Positions 50,601-62,600 of a stretch of 64,000 bases of DNA are shown one piece after another. This stretch comes from Otis tarda. Its lineage: Eukaryota; Chordata; Aves; Otidiformes; Otididae. Every line of letters starts with the position of its first letter. Positions within the stretch are counted from its first letter, which is position 1. The DNA is taken from contig CM048557.1 in NCBI GenBank assembly GCA_026413225.1, positions 2,728,001 to 2,792,000 on the forward strand, in the 5' to 3' direction. A model generated the notes under the pieces. That model did no database searches, had not been told where the DNA came from, and saw only the letters and a program-made list of their open reading frames with translations. Made by a program: the position numbers and the translations under genes.

Positions 50601-53600
50601 GTGAGTGAGAAAAGAATAATTTTCCATCATCTGACCTGATTGATCACGATCATTAGATTCAACAGAAGCAAGGCAGCTGAGGCAGGTGCAGGAGGAAACA
50701 AAGTGGCAGTGCATAGTTGACTCCTCTGTAGCACTGTGCAGTGCTCTTAGGAAGGCAGGGTGCAAAACGTGGATAGAGTGGTTAGATTTTAGGTGTAGGT
50801 GATATTCCTGCAGGACTTCTGAGGCTTTGTGTTCGTACCGTTAGCTCTGTGTGAAAGAATGAAGAGTACTGAAACTTAAATTTTAGTCTTTTTAACCAGT
50901 TTCACCTGAAGTGAAACACATGGGTTGTTGCAAATTTCTGTGGGTCCTAAAGCTTCATATAAGAGTGAATCACTGCTCGGGTACAATTGGTTGTGATGGT
51001 GAAAGCTTAAGCATTCAGGAAATATGCCCCTGAGAAAAGATAGTGATGCGGCTGATCTAAAGAAAGAGTCACTGTTCTTGTTTCTAGGAGACCTGATGTC
51101 TTCCAATCATATTTATGCTAGCGTTTTTGAAAGATTTAACTTTTTCTGTCACTGCTGCTTGGTTAGGTTAGTACTTCATAGCACTTCGGTGGTTACTAAT
51201 TCAACTTTCTTTTTTGTCTTTATAAATGGAATAGAATGGTAAGAATTACTCTTTAATATAAAGAGCTGTCTCATTTGTTGCTAATTTGGGGCTTTTGGCA
51301 TTGTGAGATGATGTCACTGGAATGTTGTTTTTTGTCTTTGGCAAGGAATGAGAGAAATAATTTCTAAGCTACTAACTCACATTCTGTTTATATGACCTTG
51401 TCATGTTTTACTAAATTATAAAGAGAAGAAATAGTTTGAATGTTTTTTTCTTTAATCTCTTGCTTTTCATTTCTAGTTCTGAGAGTAGACCATAAATCAA
51501 GCACAACATTTGAGTTAAAAAATATGTCAAGGAACACTTTTTTTTTTTAATATCTCAAAAGGCATTTAATTTACATTTCTACATAATGCAGTATTTGTGT
51601 TTTAGCAAAAAGCTTCATCATTTTTTTACTTAATACCAACAGAGCTCATGTTGACAGTTAAAAACAAAAAAAATTTAAAAAAAAACCAAAAAGCCAAAAA
51701 ACAACTTTCATTTTAGAGAACACCTGCAATGAATAGCAGTATAAGAAGCTGCCAAAGGAAGACTGCTCATTTAACTGTGTATTGTTGTATTGTTAAGTTT
51801 GTGATACAGGGATTGTTTGTTTTCTTTAGGTGCTACCAACCCATATACAGAAGCAAACTACAAGCCTGCTTTTCTATCAGATGATGAATTAAAACATCTT
51901 ATTCTCAGGGTATGTTTCAGCTTTTAATTAAGATATATTAATGGCTGTGAATATAACTCTCTGAAAGCAAAACCCAAGTATTTTTCTGCCTTGTATCTCA
52001 GTTTAACAATGTTCTGATTATGGAGGATAATGTAGAGATCTGCAAGACGACTGCATAAAGTCAGTGGGTTTTAATGACGCCTAGCGTCTCTTAATTTAAG
52101 CAGAAAGATTTAAGAGGGAGATCTTAGGATTTTGATAGTAACTGTCGGAATCTTCAATTGTTTCATGGAATGAACCAAAATTACATAAATTGTTTTCTTG
52201 CAGAGTTTCTGTCATGGGCTACCTTGACATGATTTTCAGCGTACAATGATGTAACAAACACCTTTTTTTTGAGGTTGCTGATGTAGCATGACTTAGTATG
52301 TTTGGCTGCTTGCTGTAGACTTCTTTTAAGGCACGCAGAGTATATATCACTGGTCAACCATTGAACTCTTCTAGTAGCTTGAGTAATTTGTGAAGCGCTG
52401 CGGTGTCCAGATGCAGCATATGCAGCATTGTGACTTTAAAGCTATAAAATTAGGACCCAATTCTGCATGCTTGTATGTGACTGAAAGAGAGTACTGTTGA
52501 AAAGGGAATTACTTGCCTACAGGCACATACATAAATATCCAGGTTATGTTCGGTTTCTAAAAGAGGAACTAAAGAATAAATACAGTTAAAATATATTTTA
52601 ATTTGAAGACATTATTAAACAGAATCATAATATTATTGGGGAAGACATGGATTCTTTCCTCCCATAAAGATGATTTTAAATTCTGGGCATGATGCCCAGA
52701 ATGATGCCAAGATTGTTTGCAGATGCAAAAAAAATTTATTTTAATTTCATGTCTTGTCTGTTGACTCAGTTATCTCTAAAGGTTAAGACAGTTCTCCTAG
52801 TGTAGAAATTCTACTGTATACAAATTGTTTTCAAAGGTTATAATGATGTAATGATGCAATGAGGATGTATAACTTTCTTTTTCCCCCATAATTAGGCAGC
52901 AGATGGATTTCTTTTTGTTGTGGGCTGTGACAGAGGGAAGATACTGTTTGTTTCAGAATCTGTCTTCAAGATCCTCAACTACAGTCAGGTATTCTTTTCC
53001 ATTTTAAGTAATGTTAGGCTGTAAAAAATTTGAAAGCTTTTTATGATTATGCATTTATATAGAGAGGTGTTTATGTGAATAGTCTGTCTCGAAAGCTGAG
53101 GTTTGTTGCAAAGAGCGAATTTTTCTCTGCCATGTCATCAGAAAACACTGGTTCTGGTTTCCATTCAAACTGAGGAGGTGAAAAGTAACTAATTCTACTT
53201 CAGTGATGCATTCTGATCAGGGATTTACCCTCAGGCTTGTAAAAGCATTATCAAATTTGGAATGTAAGTAAATATTGAAGAATCCGTTTAAGGTTCTTGC
53301 AATAGCTTCATGTGAATTTTTCACCTTAGTTTTTCTTTCTATCTGTTCTGGGTTTGCTAGCATACTTTATAATGGAAACTGGGAAACAATTATACCAAAG
53401 ATAGGTTTTTAATATATGCTTAACGTGAGGCTTAACTTAGATTCTTCGTTCTTCCTGTCATCTATCTTCCTTACCAAATTTTAAAACTGTATTATCTTCA
53501 AATTAATTATCTTCAAATTAATCAGCCAACCTACTCATCATGTAAATATTGCAAGAGAACATTTGCAATTATTATTTTTTTTTCCTTCAAATATGTAGTA

Positions 53601-56600
53601 TATGAAGTGAGACTGAAGAGAAGCCAGAATACTTGGTGGTGGTGGATTGAGCATGCTATTTCTGCAAAACACTTACTGAAAATTAAATAAATTGCTTTGT
53701 AATGTGGTCATAACTTCAAAATATATAGAGAAGACCTACCTTTGATTAAATCCTGGATCTCAGATGTTTTATGTTCCTTGGTTAGACCTATATGTAAAAG
53801 GATTGTTTAGAATGGATATGTGGTGGATTGACCCTTGCTGAATGCCAGGTGCTCACCAAAGCTGCTCTGTCACTCCCTTCCTCAGCTGGACAGGGGAGAG
53901 ACAACAGAATGAAAGACTCATGGGTTGAGATAAGGGCAGGGAGAGATCATTCACCAGTTACTGTCATGGACAAAACAGACTCGACTTGGGGAAATTAGTT
54001 TTAATTTATTACAAACCAAATCAGAGTAGGATAATGACAAATAAAACCAAATCTCAAAAACACTTTCCCTCCACTGCTCCCTTCTTCCTAGGCTTAACTT
54101 TACTCCCAAATTCTCTACCTCCTCCTCACCAGCAGTACAGGGGGATGGGGAATGGGGGTTGCAGTCAGTTCATCACATGTTGTCTCTGCCACTCCTTCCT
54201 CTTGGGGGGTGGTGGGAACTCCTCCCACTCTTCCCCTGCTCCAGCGTGGGGTCCCTCCCACAGGAGAGTATCCTCCACGAACTTCTCCAGCATGAGTCCT
54301 TTCCACGGGCTGGAGTTCTTCACAAACTGCTCCGGTGTGCGTCCCTTCCACAGGGTGCAGCCCTTCAGGACCAGACTGCTCCAAGCGTGGGTCCCCTGCG
54401 GGGTCACAGGTCCTGCCAGGAAACCTGGCCTAGTGTGGGCTCCTCTCTCCATGGGGCCACAGGCCCTGCCAGGAGCCTGCGGCTTCCGATGGGGCCACAG
54501 CCTCCTTTGGGCATCCACCTGCTCCAGTGTGGGGTCTCCACGGGCTGCAGGTGGATCTCTGCTTCTCCGTGAGTCTCCATGGGCTGCAGAGTGACAGCCA
54601 GCCTCACCATGGGCTGCAGGGGAATCTCTGCTCCAGCGCCTGAAGCACCTCCTCCCCCTCCTTCTTCACTGACCTTGGTGTCTGCAGAGTTTTTTCTTGT
54701 ACATAATTCTCACTCCTCTCTCCACTGCTGTTTTCACAGCAGATTTTTCCCTTTCTTAAATACACTATCATGAAGGCACTACCACCATTGCTGATGGGCT
54801 CAGCCTTGACCAGCAATGGGTCTGTCTTGGAGCCAGCTGACATTGGCTCTGGCAGACATGGGGGAAGCTTCTGGCATCTTCTCACAGAAGCCACCCCTGT
54901 AGCCCTCCTGCCACCAAAACCTTGCCATGCAAACCCAATACAGGATGCTAAAATTGGGAAAACATACTGGAAAATTATTTTAATTTTTGACTGAATATTC
55001 AATCTCTACAGAATGACTTGATTGGTCAAAGTTTATTTGATTACTTACATCCTAAAGACATTGCCAAAGTGAAGGAGCAGCTCTCTTCTTCTGACACTGC
55101 GCCACGAGAAAGACTTATAGATGCAAAAAGTAAGTATTGCCACCTTTTGAAAAAGTGTCATGTAGTCTGAATATTTGCCTAATATTGAAAGTGTGTGTGT
55201 GGGGTGCTCTTTGGAATGTGTGTCATGCCAAGGAAGTTTTAGCTTACAGACAAAAAAAAAGAGAGAACCCCAAAAAAACAGATGCCTGAATGTAGAAGCT
55301 AGTAGGTTTGGCATGTACTGCAGTATAGATGCGTTAGTTTAACTGGCTTCACTTGTGAGGTATCTCTCTTTACCAGGCATCAAAGGTTTAATTTTTCCCG
55401 TTGAAGCACTTGTTCTGTTCTTCTGTGGTCAGAATATACTCAGTTTTATTTTGGTTATCCTTAGCTGTCAGTCAAGATAGAGGATTCTATTTATTTATTT
55501 ATTTGTTATTGCCACTTCTATCAATGACCTAAAGTTTCTTTGATAAGGTTTTTAACCTGGTCCTTGGAAAAATTTCCTACTATGTCTCTTAGCTCTATTC
55601 CACTCTGGTGTTTTAAAGTAGTTTTGTATCTGTGTTGCTTTTAAGGTGAGTGGATGTTTAGTTCATTCTCCTGTTAGGAGTCTGCATTGCTTAAGTAGAA
55701 GATAGTCTCTTACAACTGTGGATTTCTAGGTCATTACATATCATGCTCATCAGGAGCCAAAATCTCTAGGATCTCATCTCAAAGAAGCCACCAGCTCAGC
55801 TTTAGAAACTGAAGCTGAGAGACCCCATTCCAGGGCAGTGAGCCTAGAGGCTCCAGCTGGATCAGCTGAAGTTTTTCTGGCTCCTGGTTTTGTCTGGTTG
55901 TCAAGCATGTATATCTAGTGCTAGCTCCTTTTTTGTATGCCTCTGACAAAGTTAGGGCAAAAATAAATAGTATGGATTACAGTCTTCCCATATGCCATGA
56001 TAGACTGATTGGTAGAATTTCAAGAACTCATATTTTTAAGAGTACTAGTGTGTATGCATGTATTTATTTTTACGTTGGCATGAGTGACTCAGGCACAACT
56101 TGTACTCTCGCCACTGAACAGCAGTTTAGAGTCCATGTGGTGCAGGACAATCTGACCTCCTTGAGGGGACCTCACTCTAATGTTAAGGGAGGCACCCTTG
56201 ACACTAGAACAGTGGTATCATTGTTTTTCTCCTTGGTAAAAGCCTACAGGGTTTTTGTATGTGTTTTTAGCTGTTTCTTTATACATATTCCCTTCCAGAA
56301 ATGGTTGAAGTGGGTAGCAAGCTGTGGGACAGTTGCTAGGTGACTTAAATCCTTGATCAGCTTTTGGAGCACTGTCCCATGGAGCTCCAGCCGAATCGCT
56401 GGTGTTGCTGATATGTGTGCTCCTAATGCATCCCAGGTATCTTCCTGGAGCTCTGTTTGTACCGGCATGCTGCTGTTGGCTCCCAGAGTTGGTGTGTGTT
56501 TTGGTACTGTGCTTCTCCAGTTACTTTTCACAGAAAAAAGGTTAAGGATATGGTAATGGTCAGGACTTACTGTTAGGGCATGTTCATATGCACTTATTTC

Positions 56601-59600
56601 TTTGAGGCTAGAGACTTCTTACATGTAACTAGAGATCTTGGGGATTTGCAGTCCCTGTGTATGTCACTGCTACCTATTTTTTTCCCCTTCAGTCAGAACA
56701 ATGAAAAAAACCTAATCTTTAGGACACACCAGTTGAAGTGGACGTGAAATGTCACTGGGCCTCCTCTGCTCTATGCATGTGTATGTGCTCTCTGGGGTGG
56801 GTGTTGTGATAGAAAAGTCTTCCAGTCTGAAGGGTCATGGGCCTATTGAGTGACTGTATGTGTGAAGTACTGCTCTGGCTATGGTAAATAATCTCTCTCT
56901 ATTTTTAATCAGTTGATTAGTGTTCAAAGAAATCAGAACATTTACTGCAAAACTTGTTAATCTTTGTATTTAGAACCCTTTGTTCTCAAGTGTGCATCAA
57001 TGTTTTTGTGCTAGAAAGTGTAATCAGAAGTTCTAATGGTGATATGGTCAGTTGAGTACTGCACATACTCACTTACATGAAAAACTACAAAATAGGACTT
57101 CTGCTTCTGAAGAACAGTATAAAAAGACTTCTGTGCAAGTCCCGGCAAGGTTAAAACATTGTATACTTGGGTTGTATGATGTAATCATTTGTACGCTTAA
57201 CTTCTTACCTGACAAAGAAGGCTTCCTCACTTCCTCTGTTTGCTATAGCTGGACTCCCAGTTAAAACTGACATAACGCCTGGGCCATCGCGACTGTGTTC
57301 TGGAGCAAGACGGTCCTTCTTTTGTAGGATGAAGTGCAATAGACCTTCAGTGAAAGTAGAAGACAAGGATTTTCCTTCTACGTGTTCAAAGAAGAAAGGT
57401 AAGAATTATGCTTTTTATTACCAAATGTAATGGCTGTCAGGCTTTTTTTTTTAATATAATTGCTCATTTGCAGTGGTTAAGTTTTTTACGTATGTTGAAC
57501 ACTGTCAGTGTTTTTTATTAAGATATTGACCTACATCTAGGTCTGTTACTTCTTCATACGTCCTCCTCTGTCCCCCATTAGTAGCTCTTACACGCTGTAC
57601 TAGCATACAAAGCCAAAATCTCCTCTCTGCTTTCTTGAAATTTTTGCAGACAGTTTGTGCTGACAGTTCTGGTGTGGTTACTGCCTCTTCCTCAGACACT
57701 GATCATATCACATTCAGTCTTGACCTTCTAGATAATATCTCCAACAAAGGGGACCCATTCTATTTCTCTGCTCCATATTTGACCAGTAATCCAGTAATGG
57801 ATATCCAACTTAACTTATTCTGAATTGATCTGTGGTTTTGGTACATTCTGAGTACTGGAAACATAGCATTTGTACAGTAGAACTGTTTGGTCATAACATT
57901 GTCAAAGTTGGCACTGTTTTTTTTTCTTCTGCAGGGTATTATGCTAGACATATTGGAATACATATTTAGTCCAAATTTGAAAGTTGCTTCTTTTACTTTG
58001 CCTCTCTATGAAGGTTGTCTTCCTTGCAGTTTTAAGGCCTGCTCAGTCCTGAGGAATATCACAGAATCGTGGAACAGTTTGGGTTGGAAGGGACCTATAA
58101 AGGTCATTTAGTCTCCTTTCAGATACTGACTATATTACTTGTCATTGTGAATCTTCGTCCTCACCCCTGTGTACAGCTATACCCTGTACACCCCAAACAG
58201 TGTATATTCTGCCAAACAAATTGTTCCTGTTTTTTGTAGGAGCCTCATGTTAAGCTGAAAATGGCATCTTATTTATTTATTAATATACTGATTTCTTCAA
58301 ACAATCCTTTAGATTATTCGCATCCTTTGGCTGAAATAATAAAATGTGATGCAATTTCTACTTCAAGATTATCAAAAGCGACCTTGGTCTGCACTATGTG
58401 GTGTTTCAGTATAAACAATGATTTTGCAGATATAAATTGTTTGTTTAACTATCTCAGATCAGCTGCATTGAAGCAGGAGTGCTGAAAAATCCCTTTGTGA
58501 ACAGTATCCCAAATTTCCTGAATAAGAGAGGAGATGCATTGTTAGCAGAATTGGGAAGATCTCTAAAGCAATATCGATGACCTAACTGCTTCTTTGGTTT
58601 GTTTTTTTTTTTGTTTTTTTTTTTTTCTTTTTACAGCAGACCGCAAAAGCTTTTGCACTATTCATAGTACAGGATATTTAAAAAGCTGGCCGCCAACAAA
58701 AATGGGACTAGATGAAGATAATGAACCAGATAACGAGGGTTGTAATTTAAGCTGTCTTGTTGCAATTGGACGGCTGCATCCTCACGTAGTTCCACAGCCA
58801 GTCAACGGTGAGATCAGGGTGAAACCTACAGAATATGTTTCTCGACATGCAATAGATGGGAAATTTGTTTTTGTAGATCAGAGGTAAGAATACTTGTAAT
58901 AACTTCCACCATAAGTCACTGTCCTACACTGCTTTACTGACAGCTTTGCTTAAAGCAGTGTAAATGCTATAGAAAAGAGAAATTACTGTTCTTTTCGGCT
59001 TTTTACTAAATCCGAATTGCAAGTTATTTTGGTTTTTGAGACCCAGATCAAAGCCATTACTGTGTATTTATTCAGTATTGCTGATTAAATTTAAAACAAA
59101 CAAACTTCAGAAAATATGGCTTACTAGACAGAATAATCCAGGGATCATTTCTGCCCATTTGTTAAGGGAATGTATATATGTAATCCTCCGAAGAGGAGGA
59201 TATTTTTAAACTGGACTTTGTAATTGCTACTTCATTGTTGTTTGAAAACTTTTTCAAAGTTTTCAAAGTTTTTCAAAGTTTTCAAACACTACATACTTAA
59301 GTTATTGCACAGGCTGCATTAGGCTTTGGTAGCACATACATTTACTTGGACACATTCTGCTGAATTAATGCTTCTGTATGTGATCTGTATTTATAAGACA
59401 GAAAGCTTTTCATAAGCTTTGCTTCTTGGAAAAGCTCTGAGAACTTGTACCAATGTGGTATCTTCTTTCAAACATCAATTTTATTTATTATCTAAAAGGC
59501 TGATTCTTGTCTTTTTCAAAAGAAATTGATTGAATTTTCTTAAGTAGCAGAGACATGACCTGGGTCTTCAAAATAACTGGCATCATCAAGGGAAAAAATG

Positions 59601-62600
59601 TGGCTGAAGGATGTTAATGGAGGGGTTATGCTGGGTTGGTGGAGAGGGCTTGTTTGGCTTCCTTGTCAAGGTGGATGAAGCTCTTCCAGGTGGCCCTTGG
59701 CTTAGGCTCAGTTGCTTACAATGTAAAAAAGCCCAGGCTCCAAACTCGGTTAGAATCTGCCTGCTGGAATTTGTTTCAGAGGTGTGTCTGGTGTGTCAGC
59801 TGATTCTTAGTGGACTTTGAGAGGAAATAGAACTGATAAGCCTTGAGAGGAAGTGCAGGGAGGCAAATCTGTTTCTGTGTGTATGAGTTATCTATCTGGT
59901 TGGGGTGGTTGGGTTCTTTGGTTTTGGGGATTGGGTGGGGGGTTTTTTTGTTTGGGTTTTTTTTTTTTTTTTGTTGGGTTGTTTGGTTATTTTTGTTTTT
60001 AATTTGGTAGAAGGCTTTTTGAAATATCAGCACTTCAGCAGCAGTGCTTAGAGCTGGTGATCACTCTGGGAGGTATGAGAGCATTTGTAGCCTTTCTGTT
60101 GCTCCAAAAGTGTGCCATTCTGTCATGCCAAGTGTGGTAGTTTATGAGCAAGTCTTATCTTCAGAAGATCAGATGTATTCCCCAATGGATTATTTTGAAG
60201 TATTTCTAACATAATAAGACTGATAAAATGTGACCCATTGGATTTAAACATATATGCTCTTATTTAATTGTTTTCCAGCTGTTTTTGACAGGCCTTGGAA
60301 TGTGTATGCTACTTCAAAGGGCTCTTTGAAAGGGAATGTTTTAAAAGTAAGCCTCATCAGTAGGCTTAAACTTGCCATCCTATGATCCCTGCTTCTACTG
60401 GAGAATATTTAGGCACCTGTAGAAGTTGAAAACTATTAATTTATTTCTTTCTTGGAGTTTTTTGTTCATATAGACTTGCACTGTTCCTTTGCCATTTGCC
60501 CAAGGGAATTCAGGAAAGAAACGCTTCTTAAACTCTCTATGACCCTAACTTTTTGTCTTTACGAGTTGCTTGGTCTGTGGAGAAGAACTGTTATAGATGA
60601 GGTACTGACTAGCTGGACTACCACAGTCTGAGAACTACTTAACAGTTCTAGTGATGCTGGATGGTGAATTTGAGAGTAGAATTAAGTTTATTTTATATGC
60701 AGATGACATTAGATACAGCTTCAGAATTCAAAGCTGCCTTGTTAAGTTGGAAGAGCAAGGTAATGAAAAAAAGCAAATTAAGGATTACATTCAAGGACAA
60801 GAACAATTCCCTTCCTTGCTTAATAGAATGTGGTCAGATACTGAATTCACTAAGTCTTTTGACATCTGCTGTAATTTAGTGTTTCTCCTCCTTTCCGAAA
60901 AGCCAGTTTATCCTGCTGTGAAAGTAAAAGATTTGACAGCTTGCTTGCTGATGCCCATACTAGTTGTAACCCATCTATGTCACATTTCCCACCACTGCAG
61001 TGCTGTTAAAAGGCTTGGTTACTTCAGTTCTTCTAAAAATACTGGAATAAGATTGACTTGGTTCTTGGCTCTTCCTTTTTAAATATAGTCTCTACATTTT
61101 GCTGCTTCACGTTCTCCACAGGCTCTCAGAGATAACTCAGCAAAGCAGTCCCGGAGCTGTCAGCAGTTTGTGTCCTGGGATAAGGTTCATCAAACAAGGG
61201 CCAGTTTGAAAATTTCTCTCATGTGACTATTTCTAATATTTCCTTCTCCAAGGCTGGGGTCTTGGAGCTCCCTGTCAATGAGGACTTCAGGTGTAAGCTA
61301 CCTGATTGGTACTGACTGCTTTTAGTGTGTGGGGGGAAAATACAAAAATGTCCTGCATTTAAGTAGTGTGAGTTTTGTGCTTCAATGCTTTTACTGCTGT
61401 TCTTATTCATAATTTTTAATATATATTAACGTCTCCATTTGATAATACTTAATTTGGGCTTTTTTGAGATTGCGGAACAGGTGATGATCTACCTAGGTTT
61501 GTTCCTTATTACCCTTTCTATTTAGTTTGCATTGGAATAGTTTGGAATTGTGACTCTTAAACTGATTTCTTCAAGGAACTATCGTTTTTCCTTCCCTAAG
61601 TTTTCTAGTTCTAAGAAATGCGCAAAATCAAAATTCACTGTATCTCACTAGTTTTGTTTGCTCTCCATTCTTTTAGTGAGGATCCCAAACTCTTACCCTG
61701 GAGTCATTCAGCCATGTTACTTTCTATTCTGATGTTCTTGAGCAGTTTCCCTAGGGCTCCTGCAGATTTCATTCTGACTGTCTTCTGAATTAAATGGTGT
61801 GCATTTCAGGGTCTTCCTGGGTAGCTTGTCCTGCTCTTCTCCTTTCTCAACTGTTTCTTCCTTCACCAGGAAGTCCTAGAATGATTTCCTGGGTGGTGGC
61901 TGTGTTCTGTGCATAATGGTAGCAGTAATGTACTCTTCCTCCCCAGATACCCTCAAAAATCTGTCTTACGGTATCTTCTGGGGGCTGGAGGCGAGCATAC
62001 ACATCGCTAATGTACAAGGTGCCAGCAATTCAACAGCCCCAGCCGCCCCCCCCCCCCCCCCGTTATTTTTCATGTTGGTATTCTGGGTTAGATGAGTTAC
62101 CCTAGTAAAGTTATTACAGCTTCTAAATCTTTAACAACTCAAGAAATAATTCTTGTGATCCTGTTTTAGCATACAGATCTCTAGGGTATTTAGCATACTG
62201 GCCCACTAACACCTTGTGTTAGGCTGTTGTATAGTTTATTGTCACTTACCTTACTTACAGCACTGCTTTCCCTTCTCCTCTTGAACTTAGTTTAAAGCTT
62301 CCATTACCAAGTTGATGCACTAAGTTGTCTTTTCCTAGTTTCTTGAGAAATCCTCCATCTTTGCCAAATCACTACGTGAGAGTCAGATCAAGAATCTTTG
62401 TCTTGCCCATGTTGCAGATCACAGGTGTATTTCATTCTAAAGTTTTCTGATGAGGAAGAAAATAAGTTGACTTCGTGACCAGTTCTGATGAAACAAAAAG
62501 TTGTTTTATTTGCTTCATGCTCCTGTCTGATTTAAACTAGACACAGACAGTAGGTCTCGGTGCTTATTCATGAAACTTCCATTTGTTAACCTTTCTGCAG

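Noticed and set aside
53986..54594. 202-aa ORF at 54 kb
   Set aside because: Wholly within the solo LTR, on the strand opposite to the LTR's own transcription.
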